The position numbers were made by a program, and so were the translations under genes. The notes below the pieces were generated by a model, which was given only the letters and a program-made list of their open reading frames with translations, made no database searches and was not told where the DNA came from. 51,952 nucleotides of DNA from a virus: positions 1-51,952 of IMG/VR virus record IMGVR_UViG_3300025645_004784; one strand, 5' to 3'. Position 1 is the stretch's first letter, and each line of letters opens with the position of its first letter. Shown here piece after piece: positions 32,303 through 40,237 of this stretch.

Positions 32303-32862
32303 AAGTAAACATTGGCAAATATCCTACTAGATTAATATGCAACTTGCATACTAATTATATGAAAGAGAAATATGACGGTATTACTCTAGAGAACGTCGAT
32401 CATATGGACCACGTAATTGAAGCGTTTGAAGATATGATACAATCTTTCTATAACATATTTAACTGGCTGTGGTTCGATAGACGTGTTCAGAAAGTAAGTA
32501 TTAGAATTGATGAACACGATACTTGGAGCATGGATGCTACTCTCGCGCAAATTATTTTGCCAATGTTAAAGCAACTACAAGCAACTAAACACGGCTCACC
32601 TTTAGTAGATAATATAGATGTACCTGAAGAATTGCACAGTACTAATGTAAAGAATGAATGGGGCTCAGATGATAACGTACACAATCGTTGGGACTGGGTT
32701 ATGACAGAAATTATTTGGACATTTGAACATAAATGTCGTGATAGTTGGCAATCAGACTTCTATTACAACAAGTGGGATATGGAAGGTCAGAAAGCTCATC
32801 AGGCCCGAATGAATAACGGCTTTAGATTATTTGGTAAATACTATGAAGGCCTTTGGGATTAA
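32299..32862 (+). CDS. Conserved T4-like marine phage protein, unknown function
   Basis: 187 residues, Trp- and His-rich. SMDATLAQIILPMLKQLQAT then KHGSPLVDNIDVPEEL and NRWDWVMTEIIWTFEHKCRD form the blocks I recall from a family widespread in cyanophages and other T4-like marine phages. Coupled by ATGA to the phosphomannomutase. No catalytic motif known. Confidence 0.7.
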   Translation: MKVNIGKYPTRLICNLHTNYMKEKYDGITLENVDHMDHVIEAFEDMIQSFYNIFNWLWFDRRVQKVSIRIDEHDTWSMDATLAQIILPMLKQLQATKHGSPLVDNIDVPEELHSTNVKNEWGSDDNVHNRWDWVMTEIIWTFEHKCRDSWQSDFYYNKWDMEGQKAHQARMNNGFRLFGKYYEGLWD

Positions 32863-32888
32863 TGAACAACACAAATTAGGATAACATA

Positions 32889-33134
32889 ATGTTTACGATT
32901 GAAATGGACTGGGACGAAACAGCAATAACAATTCTGGATACGTCTGCACAGCACGAAGATCTGCAAGTTATTATGTACGACGATGTAGTTTATATAAGAC
33001 AATGGGAAGATGATATTGGTCGTCATAACTATATAATAGTAACTCCTGAAATGATGCTAGCTTTACAAACCTCTTTTAAGCTTCCAGTTGGAGCATATAA
33101 CATAACAGACACGCGAACAGGAGAAAAACAATGA
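32889..33134 (+). CDS. Small acidic protein, unknown function
   Basis: 81 residues, beta-rich, acidic (MDWDETAITILDTSAQHEDL, VYIRQWEDDIGRHNYIIV). ATG follows AGGATAACATA. Overlaps the glutaredoxin start by 4 bases. No family recognised. Confidence 0.6.
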   Translation: MFTIEMDWDETAITILDTSAQHEDLQVIMYDDVVYIRQWEDDIGRHNYIIVTPEMMLALQTSFKLPVGAYNITDTRTGEKQ

Positions 33135-33388
33135 TCACTATTTACGGAAAAGCTAGTTGCGGTTTTTGTACGAAAGCTAAAGCTTTTGCAGACCAGCGTA
33201 AATTGAATTACGAGTACAAAGATGTTGGTATCAGCAAGGATACTTTATTCGAGTTAATGGATAGAGCTCCTATTAAAGTAAAATCTGTTCCACAAATTTT
33301 TATCGGAAAAGATTACATCGGCGGCTATAACGAGTTTACCAGATATGTTGAAGAAACTGGCTATAATGGCACTGGCGAAACATTGTAA
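33131..33388 (+). CDS. nrdC: Glutaredoxin
   Basis: 85 residues. ITIYGKASCGFCTKAKAFA holds the redox CGFC pair; VKSVPQIFIGKDYIGGYNEF has the cis-Pro loop (SVPQIF) and glutathione-site GGY. It should re-reduce the C-terminal Cys pair of NrdA, as T4 NrdC does. The active site CGFC differs from the usual CPYC. Coupled to the preceding gene; a promoter follows. Confidence 0.92.
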   Translation: MITIYGKASCGFCTKAKAFADQRKLNYEYKDVGISKDTLFELMDRAPIKVKSVPQIFIGKDYIGGYNEFTRYVEETGYNGTGETL

Positions 33389-33395
33389 AAAGTAG

Positions 33396-33423
33396 TTGAC
33401 ATTTGTTCTAGATATGTTATAAT
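33396..33423 (+). promoter_or_regulatory. Sigma70 promoter
   Basis: TTGACA, 16-base spacer, TATAAT, 33 bases before the next gene. Perfect boxes with a spacer one base short. Confidence 0.82.
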
Positions 33424-33455
33424 GGCTACATAAGATGAAAAGGTGAGGATACAAA

Positions 33456-33878
33456 ATGTCGATGCATATGATACACGGTGTACAAGTACACGGCAAGTCT
33501 AAGTCAAAACCTAAGAAGTTAGATATGGCTAAGGTTGAATTAGAGTGGCGCAGGTACAATAAGGATCTCCGCCGCAATAATATGCATCGATTCCAATTCG
33601 AAACATTACAAGGTTACGTTGGATATATAACCGGTAAAACGCCAAAGGTAAAAAAGGAATTTAAAGAATATGAAGCGCCAAAATCGTATGTCTGCGACTC
33701 AAAGAAATATCCAAGCCTCAAGACGTCGGACGTCATACCAGAGTCTTGCGCTAGAAGAGAAACTACCCAATACACAGGATCTCTCATTGTCGGAATCGCA
33801 ACAATGCACAAATCAAACGCAGTTCCCGTTATGCGAGGAACCGACCAAGCAGAAGAAATATCAAGAATGAGTAGCTAA
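33456..33878 (+). CDS. Conserved T4-like marine phage protein, unknown function
   Basis: 140 residues. Basic N-terminus (GVQVHGKSKSKPKKLDMAKV), middle PKSYVCDSKKYPSLKTSDVI and a C-terminal block GSLIVGIATMHKSNAVPVMR followed by AEEISRMSS. The HKSNAVPV block is one I recall from many cyanophages, next to replication genes. It is just upstream of the ligase. The start follows AGGTGAGG. Confidence 0.7.
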   Translation: MSMHMIHGVQVHGKSKSKPKKLDMAKVELEWRRYNKDLRRNNMHRFQFETLQGYVGYITGKTPKVKKEFKEYEAPKSYVCDSKKYPSLKTSDVIPESCARRETTQYTGSLIVGIATMHKSNAVPVMRGTDQAEEISRMSS

Positions 33879-33900
33879 ATTATGATTAAAGGAAAAACAC

Positions 33901-35046
33901 ATGAGTGAATTGATTATGGACATTGTTGCAGGAACAAGTCCGTTGTATAAACGCGACTCTAAAGGTGGTGTTCGTACTTGGCGTGCTGAAGTTGCTGTTA
34001 GCAGTGCTAGTTACTTTTGGCGTGCTATTAGTGGTTTGGAAGATGGCAAACAGGTTGAGTCTGGTTGGAAGATCGTCGAGCAAAAGAATATCGGCAAAGC
34101 TAATGAAACATCCTTAGAAGATCAGGCTATTGCAGAGATGATGGCTGACTTCAATAAAAAAGCTGAGCGCGGTTACTTTAGGCTAAAAGCTGATATTGAT
34201 AAGTTCGATAAGATTAAACCAATGCTTGCTTCTAAGCACGAAGATGCTAAATATGATTTTGAAAAGAATATCTATTATTCTCAACCAAAGCTAGATGGCA
34301 TTCGTTGTATTGCTCGGCGTAATGGTCTGTGGTCTCGTTCTGGTAAAGAAATTGTTGCAGTTCCCCATATCGCAGAAGAACTTCGAGTATTTTTCGAAAA
34401 GTACCCAGATGCCATTCTTGATGGTGAACTATACAACCATGATCTTCGTGATGACTTCAACAAGATTACTTCGTTGGTTCGTAAAACTAAGCCAACTCCT
34501 GAAGATTTTGAAGAAGCAAAGGCTTTAGTAGAATATCACGTCTATGATATGATTGTTGCGCCAGATGACGCTGTACTCTTCATTGATCGTTGGCAATGGT
34601 TCTATATTCAAGGATTTGATCGGTGTGTTAAGGTTGTGAAAACTGATGCTATTGGCGACATTGAAAACATGGATATCGTATATGGCAAGTATCTAGAAGC
34701 TGGTTTTGAAGGTCAGATGATTCGTAAAGATGATGTCTACCAACAGAACAAACGTTCTAAATTCCTTATTAAAAGAAAAGAATTCCTCACCGCTGAATAT
34801 GATGTTCTTCGTGTTGAAGAAGGAAAAGGTAATTGGGCAGGTCATATTAAACGATTTGCTCTACAGACTGAAAACGGACAAGAGTTTGGTGCTGGAGTAC
34901 GCGGCAATCAAGCAGTATTAAGCGCTCTTTTTGAGAGTAAAGAAACACCTACATGGTGCACATTACGCTACTTTGCACCAACACCCGATGGCATACCACG
35001 CTTCCCAGTAGTTATTGACTGGGGTACCGGAAAACGTGAAGACTAA
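33901..35046 (+). CDS. ATP-dependent DNA ligase
   Basis: 381 residues. Catalytic Lys in YYSQPKLDGIRCIARR (motif I, KLDGIR); DAILDGELYNHDL (motif III/IIIa), VYDMIV, FEGQMIRKDDVY (motif IV) and FLIKRKEF (motif V, KxK) follow in order. An OB-fold domain ends the protein. Residues ~1-85 (LYKRDSKGGVRTWRAEV to GKANETSLEDQA) resemble a WGR-like nucleic-acid binding domain often attached to such proteins. Seals nicks in replication and repair. Start follows AAAGGAAAAACAC. Confidence 0.92.
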   Translation: MSELIMDIVAGTSPLYKRDSKGGVRTWRAEVAVSSASYFWRAISGLEDGKQVESGWKIVEQKNIGKANETSLEDQAIAEMMADFNKKAERGYFRLKADIDKFDKIKPMLASKHEDAKYDFEKNIYYSQPKLDGIRCIARRNGLWSRSGKEIVAVPHIAEELRVFFEKYPDAILDGELYNHDLRDDFNKITSLVRKTKPTPEDFEEAKALVEYHVYDMIVAPDDAVLFIDRWQWFYIQGFDRCVKVVKTDAIGDIENMDIVYGKYLEAGFEGQMIRKDDVYQQNKRSKFLIKRKEFLTAEYDVLRVEEGKGNWAGHIKRFALQTENGQEFGAGVRGNQAVLSALFESKETPTWCTLRYFAPTPDGIPRFPVVIDWGTGKRED

Positions 35047-35056
35047 CAAGGAAAAC

Positions 35057-36199
35057 ATGATGGACTTACGCATTAAGAATATTCTTAAAAACGAAACTCT
35101 GCGGCAAGAATTAACTTTAGAGCTTATTGCAAGTGAAAATTTTGCAAGTCGTGCTGTAATGGATTTAGCTGGTAGTGTATTTACTAACAAATACGCAGAA
35201 GGTTATCCAGGTAGGCGTTACTATAACGGTTGTGAAAACATGGATGATATTGAACAACTAGCAATTGACCAGCTTAAAGAAATGTACGGTGTAAATTTTG
35301 CTAACGTACAACCTCATTCTGGAGCTAATTGTAACACTGCGGTTTACCAAGCCTTTTTAAAGCCAGGCGATCGTATTCTAGGTATGGATTTAGCAAGTGG
35401 TGGTCACTTATCCCACGGTGCACCAGTTAATATTTCTGGTAAGATTTATGAATCGCATTCATATGGTGTAGATGAAAATGGCTTTCTAGATTATGACGCT
35501 ATTATGGCTGCGGCGCATTATAGCCAGCCAAAGATGATAGTTGCTGGCGCTAGTGCTTATCCTCGCCAGATTGATTGGAAAAAGTTCCGTGAAATTGCAG
35601 ATGCGGTTGGTGCATTACTTCTAGTAGACATGGCTCACTACTCAGGTTTAATAGTTGGTGGAGCATATGACAATCCTTGTGACTATGCAGATATTGTAAC
35701 CAGCACGACACACAAGACACTCAGAGGCCCCCGAGGCGGCTTTATTCTGTGGAATGATGAATCATACACACGTAAGATTAATAGCGCCATATTCCCAGGT
35801 ACACAGGGTGGTCCCTTGATGAACATCATTGCTGCAAAAGCACAAGCATTCATTGAAGCAAGTACACCAGAATTCAAAGAATACGCTGCTCAAGTAGTTA
35901 TTAATGCTAAAGCAATGTGTGAAGTTTTCGAAGAGCGGGGCTTCCCAGTTCAAACAGGTGGTACTGATTCACATATTATCTTAATGGATTTGAGTAAGAA
36001 AGAATTGTCTGGTCGTGCAGCTGCTGATTTACTCGAAGAACACGGAATTACTGTTAATAAAAATGGTGTTCCTAACGATCCTCGAACATTCGTTGAAACA
36101 AGTGGAATTCGGCTTGGTACAGCAGCAGAAACTACACGAGGGCACGACGCAGCATGGTTTGCAGCTTTAGCTCATAACATTGCAGATATTCTAGAGTAA
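35057..36199 (+). CDS. glyA: Serine hydroxymethyltransferase
   Basis: 380 residues, about 40 shorter than typical bacterial enzymes. Landmarks: LTLELIASENFASRAVMDLA, GYPGRRYYNGCENMDDIEQL, FANVQPHSGANCNTAVYQAF, DMAHYSGLIVGG, DIVTSTTHKTLRGPRGGFIL with the PLP Lys, and the end GIRLGTAAETTRG. It converts serine and THF to glycine and methylene-THF, which feeds ThyA and supplies glycine, a substrate of ALAS. ATG 35057 (or 35060) follows AAGGAAAAC, 10 bases after the ligase. The missing length seems to be in loops and the C-terminus. Confidence 0.94.
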   Translation: MMDLRIKNILKNETLRQELTLELIASENFASRAVMDLAGSVFTNKYAEGYPGRRYYNGCENMDDIEQLAIDQLKEMYGVNFANVQPHSGANCNTAVYQAFLKPGDRILGMDLASGGHLSHGAPVNISGKIYESHSYGVDENGFLDYDAIMAAAHYSQPKMIVAGASAYPRQIDWKKFREIADAVGALLLVDMAHYSGLIVGGAYDNPCDYADIVTSTTHKTLRGPRGGFILWNDESYTRKINSAIFPGTQGGPLMNIIAAKAQAFIEASTPEFKEYAAQVVINAKAMCEVFEERGFPVQTGGTDSHIILMDLSKKELSGRAAADLLEEHGITVNKNGVPNDPRTFVETSGIRLGTAAETTRGHDAAWFAALAHNIADILE

Positions 36200-36207
36200 G
36201 GAGACCT

Positions 36208-36390
36208 ATGCCAACATATGCATACAAGTGTGATGAATGTAATCACCAATTTGAAAAAATGCAGAAAATGAGTGACCAACCGTTAAAGCTCTGCCCATCT
36301 TGTAATAATGAGAAACTAAAGAAAATTATTACAACTTCTGGCGGTTTTGCTTTGAAAGGCAAAGGCTGGTTTAAGAGCGGCGGATACTAG
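36208..36390 (+). CDS. FmdB-family zinc-ribbon protein
   Basis: 60 residues. MPTYAYKCDECNHQFEKMQK then LCPSCNNEKLKKII gives the two CxxC knuckles of the FmdB/CxxC_CXXC_SSSS family, followed by FALKGKGWFKSGGY, the usual tail. Possibly a regulatory or zinc protein; function in phages unknown. Strong ribosome site (AAGGAGACCT) and 8 bases after glyA. Confidence 0.85.
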   Translation: MPTYAYKCDECNHQFEKMQKMSDQPLKLCPSCNNEKLKKIITTSGGFALKGKGWFKSGGY

Positions 36391-36413
36391 GCTACATACC
36401 ATAAATACCCTTA

Positions 36414-36434
36414 CTATTACAATGGTGGGGTATT
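36414..36434 (+). promoter_or_regulatory. Hairpin with CATAAATA motif before the GIY-YIG gene
   Basis: AATACCC pairs perfectly with GGGTATT across a 7-base loop, with no T run. CATAAATA, a near match to the late-promoter motif, overlaps its 5' arm (36410-36417), and the 3' arm lies directly before the next ATG, where it could hide the ribosome site. Either a regulated start or a weak terminator. Confidence 0.35.
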
Positions 36435-36436
36435 AA

Positions 36437-36886
36437 ATGTGGCTTTATAAAGGTGAAGAATTCACTTCTGAGATGATTGAAAATTGGGTTGGTTTTGTTT
36501 ATTTGATTACAGATAAATCTAATGGTATGAAATACGTTGGCAAAAAGCTGCTTACTTCAGTACGAAAGCTACCACCGCTCAAAGGCAAAACAAGAAGAAG
36601 GACCGTAATTAAAGAAACCGATTGGAAGAAATATTACGGTTCTTCTGAAGCTGTTAAGTTAATGATTGAGGAAAAGGGCGTAGATAACTTCCATCGAGAA
36701 ATATTATATCTGTGTACTTCAAAAGGACAACTTGGATATTTAGAAGCTAAGTATCAGTTTGTAAACGATGTTCTTCTTAGGGATGATTACTACAACGGAA
36801 TTATACAATGCAAGATCCACAGGAATCATGCCAAGAGTCTCATAGGTATGGATATTGATATGAAAGAAAGTGAAAATAAAGGTTGA
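36437..36886 (+). CDS. GIY-YIG-like putative endonuclease (SegE-type)
   Basis: 149 residues. WVGFVYLITDKSNGMKYVGK is the GIY-YIG analogue (here VYL...YVG), then SVRKLPPLKGKTRRR, DWKKYYGSSEAVKLMIEE, FHREILYLCTSKGQLGYLEA with a conserved Glu, and DDYYNGIIQCKIHRNH. This arrangement matches the SegE-like group common in T-even and marine phages, some of which act as free-standing homing endonucleases. Cutting activity is unproven. The ribosome site is GGTGGGG. Its TGA is inside the -35 of the next promoter. Confidence 0.7.
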   Translation: MWLYKGEEFTSEMIENWVGFVYLITDKSNGMKYVGKKLLTSVRKLPPLKGKTRRRTVIKETDWKKYYGSSEAVKLMIEEKGVDNFHREILYLCTSKGQLGYLEAKYQFVNDVLLRDDYYNGIIQCKIHRNHAKSLIGMDIDMKESENKG

Positions 36887-36911
36887 CATATGCTTTCTAA
36901 TAGACTATAAT
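36883..36911 (+). promoter_or_regulatory. Sigma70 promoter, perfect consensus
   Basis: TTGACA, 17-base spacer, TATAAT. The stop codon of the upstream gene forms part of the -35. Drives the small gene, MetK and dNMP kinase. Confidence 0.85.
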
Positions 36912-36949
36912 GGTTATATAAATTAAATAGAAACTTGGAGAATAACCTA

Positions 36950-37186
36950 ATGAATGTAACTCGCAAAAGTGTTCTTACCGGAAAAACCCGCACACGTATC
37001 ATTTCAGTCAACCCTGAAGATCTTGCGCTATATGAGTCTGGATCTATCTCAATGGCAGAAGCAATGCCGTATCTTAATTCACAAGATCGTGAGTTTATCA
37101 TGGTCGGTATTACTAACAGAGAATGGAAAAACGCGTTCTCAACTGAGTTAGCCGCGATTATTAACGATAAATTTGAGGCAATGTAA
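36950..37186 (+). CDS. Small protein, unknown function
   Basis: 78 residues from ATG 36950 after GGAGAATAACCTA; an in-frame codon at 36935 precedes that site. Begins with basic NVTRKSVLTGKTRTRIISV, then ALYESGSISMAEAMPYLNSQ and DREFIMVGITNREWKNAF. Short acidic/aromatic C-terminal helix. No family recognised; sits 3 bases before metK, from the same promoter. Confidence 0.6.
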   Translation: MNVTRKSVLTGKTRTRIISVNPEDLALYESGSISMAEAMPYLNSQDREFIMVGITNREWKNAFSTELAAIINDKFEAM

Positions 37187-37189
37187 TTT

Positions 37190-38287
37190 ATGGTTCGTGA
37201 TAATTATGTTTTTACAAGCGAAAGTGTTAGTGACGGTCATCCTGATAAAGTTGCAGATCAAATTTCAGATGCACTAGTTGATGCTGGTTTAAAAGCTGGT
37301 GATGAAACAACTCGAGTTGCTATTGAAACTCTAGTAACTACTAATATGGTAACTGTCGCTGGCGAAGTAAAAAACTTCAACGTAACGCGAGATGAAGTTG
37401 CTGAAATTATTCGTGGTGTGGTTAAAAATATTGGTTACGAGCAAGATGGGTTCCATTGGGATAAATTAAAAATCTACAACGAAATCCATTCTCAAAGTGC
37501 TGATATTGCTCTAGGCACAGACAACTTTGGTGCAGGTGATCAGGGCATCATGTTTGGATATGCTTGCAATGATAACGATGCTTATCTACCAGCACCTATC
37601 TATTTTGCTCACGAGATTTTAAAAGATCTAAGAGCTGAAAGAGAAATCACAGGTATTCTAGGCCCAGATGCTAAAGCACAAGTAAGTGTTGAATATGAAG
37701 GCGGCCGAGTTAAACGTATTGATCAAATTGTTATTAGTACTCAGCATGCAGAAGGTTGTATAGAATCGGCGCGTGACTTATGTAAGCAATCGGCAATGAA
37801 TGTACTTAGAGACTTGATTGATGAAAATACTGTATGGCATCTTAACCCTACTGGTAATTTTGTCATTGGTGGACCTGATGGTGATGCTGGTGTTACTGGA
37901 CGAAAAATCATTGTGGACACCTATGGGGGTTTTGCTCCTCATGGTGGTGGTGCTTTTAGTGGCAAAGACCCGACTAAAGTAGATCGAAGCGCAGCTTATA
38001 TGGCACGCTGGTTAGCAAAGAATGTAGTAGCAGACGAAATGGCTGATTGGTGCCAAATCCAATTAAGCTATGCTATTGGCATTAAAGAACCAACGAGTAT
38101 CTATGTAGAATCAAATGGCCACAACCGTTCAATACAAAAATTTATTGAAGAAAACATTGATTTAACTCCGTACGGTATCATAAAAAGATTTGACATGTTC
38201 AACTTTTCAAGTTATAATAGTAACTGTACATACGGACACTTTGGCAATAAAGACGTTCCTTGGGAACAAATAGGCTGGAATTTATGA
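37190..38287 (+). CDS. metK: S-adenosylmethionine synthetase
   Basis: 365 residues (bacterial MetK ~384). FTSESVSDGHPDKVADQISD (methionine/ATP site), IGYEQDGFHWD, QSADIALG, FGAGDQGIMFGYACND (signature 1), NPTGNFVIGGPDGDAGVTGR, and GGGAFSGKDPTKVDRSAAY (signature 2 P-loop) are all intact. Makes SAM from methionine and ATP. Phage-encoded methyltransferases at 2.3 and 22 kb would use the product. ATGA overlap with dNMP kinase. No DNA methylase is in this window. Confidence 0.95.
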   Translation: MVRDNYVFTSESVSDGHPDKVADQISDALVDAGLKAGDETTRVAIETLVTTNMVTVAGEVKNFNVTRDEVAEIIRGVVKNIGYEQDGFHWDKLKIYNEIHSQSADIALGTDNFGAGDQGIMFGYACNDNDAYLPAPIYFAHEILKDLRAEREITGILGPDAKAQVSVEYEGGRVKRIDQIVISTQHAEGCIESARDLCKQSAMNVLRDLIDENTVWHLNPTGNFVIGGPDGDAGVTGRKIIVDTYGGFAPHGGGAFSGKDPTKVDRSAAYMARWLAKNVVADEMADWCQIQLSYAIGIKEPTSIYVESNGHNRSIQKFIEENIDLTPYGIIKRFDMFNFSSYNSNCTYGHFGNKDVPWEQIGWNL

Positions 38288-38892
38288 TAATTTTATTTAA
38301 TGGGCCGCCAGGATCAGGCAAAGATCACGCAGCTGATTATTGTAAAAAATACGGTTTCAAACATCTATCGTTTAAGTATCAGTTGTTTAAAGAAACAATC
38401 AAGTACTTCAATGTAGAAGAGAAGTGGTTTATGGATGGTTACAATGACCGTTCTCAGAAAGAAGTAAAGACCTCAGAGCTTGGCAACATGTCTCGTCGCG
38501 AAGCTATGATTTACGTTTCAGAAGAAAAGATCAAACCTCGTATGGGATTAGATTACTTCGGTAAATTAGTAGCAAACGAGATCGATTTTGAAATAGACTA
38601 CTGCATTTCAGATGGTGGCTTTATAGATGAGTTAATCCCAGTAGTTGAAAAAGTCGGTAACGATAACTTCATCTTAGTACAACTTACGCGTGACGGCTGT
38701 GATTTTTCATCAGACTCTCGTAGGTATTTTGATGGAAATGTTATACAAGAATACACACTTGGAAGTGAGACTGAAATAGAAAATAAGTATGTGTTGCCTC
38801 ATAAGTTTAATGTAAGCACATATAGAGTCCATAACAATGGAAGTGTTGCAGAGTTTGAAGAAGCGCTGGAAGACATCTTGTCTTATATTTGA
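38284..38892 (+). CDS. Deoxynucleoside monophosphate kinase (T4 gp1-like)
   Basis: 202 residues from ATG 38284. IILFNGPPGSGKDHAADYCK is the Walker A loop with the GSGKD form typical of phage dNMP kinases. HLSFKYQLFKETIKYF, REAMIYVSEEKIKP, DYCISDGGFIDELIPV (Walker B-like) and a basic lid with FSSDSRRYF follow. It phosphorylates dNMPs for the phage dNTP pool with NrdAB, ThyA and DHFR. Specificity (dGMP, dTMP, hm-dCMP) cannot be read from sequence. Confidence 0.85.
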   Translation: MIILFNGPPGSGKDHAADYCKKYGFKHLSFKYQLFKETIKYFNVEEKWFMDGYNDRSQKEVKTSELGNMSRREAMIYVSEEKIKPRMGLDYFGKLVANEIDFEIDYCISDGGFIDELIPVVEKVGNDNFILVQLTRDGCDFSSDSRRYFDGNVIQEYTLGSETEIENKYVLPHKFNVSTYRVHNNGSVAEFEEALEDILSYI

Positions 38893-38898
38893 AAACAA

Positions 38899-38906
38899 TA
38901 TAAATA
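38899..38906 (+). promoter_or_regulatory. T4-type late promoter motif TATAAATA
   Basis: Exact TATAAATA, 7 bases after the kinase stop and 32 bases before the next gene. Confidence 0.5.
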
Positions 38907-38930
38907 TTAATGTGAATTAGGAGCTATACT

Positions 38931-39203
38931 ATGATGAATCAAGAAGAAATTAAAAAAGCACTACAAGAAGGCGTTTGTACTGTTACGTTTACGAAAGTAA
39001 ATGGCGACGAGCGTGTTATGTCCTGCACTACTAAAGAAGATCTTCTTCCTGCAAAACCTGCGCAAGCAGTAGGAGCTGAAGAACCTGTCGAAACAAAAAC
39101 CAAAAAACCAAATCCAGATGTCCACGCTGTATATGACGTTAAAGCTGAAGGCTGGCGCTCATTTCGTTGGGATTCATTAAAAGATTTTGGGATGGAGCAA
39201 TAG
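38931..39203 (+). CDS. WYL_2 (DUF2693)-like Sm-fold small protein
   Basis: 90 residues. KKALQEGVCTVTFTKVNGDE then RVMSCTTKEDLLP, a low-complexity Pro/Lys/Glu linker (residues ~40-62), and VYDVKAEGWRSFRWDSLKDF match the DUF2693/WYL_2 group of small phage proteins with an SH3/Sm-like barrel. T4-like phages commonly encode one; function unknown, nucleic-acid binding suspected. Start ATGATG follows TAGGAGCTATACT. Confidence 0.75.
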   Translation: MMNQEEIKKALQEGVCTVTFTKVNGDERVMSCTTKEDLLPAKPAQAVGAEEPVETKTKKPNPDVHAVYDVKAEGWRSFRWDSLKDFGMEQ

Positions 39204-39207
39204 TTAA

Positions 39208-40164
39208 ATGAGTATGATATACAAGGGTGATGTTGTAGAAACCGATCTATCTAAAAATTCTAACGGTGGCACTGAAATGATGCGCCAGCGTCTATTAGAT
39301 AATGTCAGTAAAGAATTACTAGAAGGTTTTGCAATCCACTTTTCCCGCCCAAGGGAAATCCCAAGTGATGTAAAGAATATTATGTACTGCCATGATTTGG
39401 CTGAAGATCCAGAGAACGCAGTATTGATGGATGACGGCTGGAAAATTTTTGATCAGCTCGTTTTCGTAACAGCTTGGCAACGTGATCAGTACATTGCTTA
39501 CTTCAAAATTCCGTATTCTAAGTGTACTGTTATTCCAAATGCTATTGAAAAGCGTTATGAAGCAGAAGAAAAGAATACTGAAACTATTCGATTCATCTAC
39601 CATACTACTCCACACCGTGGTCTAGAACTCTTGATACCAGTGTTTGATGCTCTGTCTAAAGAATATCCAAATATTCATCTTGATGTATATTCGTCCTTTG
39701 CTGTTTATGGATGGCCACAGCGCGATGAGCCGTACAACGAGTTGTTTAAACAGATCCACGAGCATCCTAATATGACTTATCATGGTTCAGTTCCCAATGA
39801 ACAAGTTCTTGAAGCTTTGGATAAAGCACACGTTTTCTTGTATCCAAACATCTGGAAAGAGACATCGTGTATTGCTTTGATTGAAGCTATCAGAAGTGGT
39901 GTGATTTGTATTCATCCTAATTATGGTGCTTTGTCAGAAACATCAGCAAATGCTACTATTATGTATGATTACAACGAAGATCCAGCTAAGCATGCAAATC
40001 TTGCTTATGCTATCGGTAAGAGTGTGTTAGAGCATCAAAAGAACGATCCTATGTTTATCAATCGATTTACACGATCTGATCGTTTTGGGCTTGTTCCTAA
40101 TGATATTAATACCTTCGGTAACCTTTGGACTAAGCTTCTTAGACATCAATCCGTAATCGAATAA
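39208..40164 (+). CDS. Glycosyltransferase family 4-like (group 1)
   Basis: 318 residues. Short GT-B protein: NSNGGTEMMRQRLLDN at the N-terminus, FVTAWQRDQYIAYF and KCTVIPNAIEKRYE, RFIYHTTPHRGLELLIPVFD starting the donor domain, NMTYHGSVPNEQVLEALDKA, and FLYPNIWKETSCIALIEAIR, the E-x7-E nucleotide-sugar motif. Acceptor unknown: phage DNA, virion or host glycan. It lies between a DUF2693 gene and replication genes, away from the other glycan genes. Confidence 0.82.
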   Translation: MSMIYKGDVVETDLSKNSNGGTEMMRQRLLDNVSKELLEGFAIHFSRPREIPSDVKNIMYCHDLAEDPENAVLMDDGWKIFDQLVFVTAWQRDQYIAYFKIPYSKCTVIPNAIEKRYEAEEKNTETIRFIYHTTPHRGLELLIPVFDALSKEYPNIHLDVYSSFAVYGWPQRDEPYNELFKQIHEHPNMTYHGSVPNEQVLEALDKAHVFLYPNIWKETSCIALIEAIRSGVICIHPNYGALSETSANATIMYDYNEDPAKHANLAYAIGKSVLEHQKNDPMFINRFTRSDRFGLVPNDINTFGNLWTKLLRHQSVIE

Positions 40165-40173
40165 AAAAAAGAG

Positions 40174-40202
40174 TTGACATTTCAATCTACATGGACTATA
40201 AT
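40174..40202 (+). promoter_or_regulatory. Sigma70 promoter, perfect consensus
   Basis: TTGACA, 17-base spacer, TATAAT, 9 bases after the glycosyltransferase stop, 36 bases before the RNase H gene. Confidence 0.87.
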
Positions 40203-40237
40203 AGACATGTAGATTAAATTAAAATGAGAAATAAATT

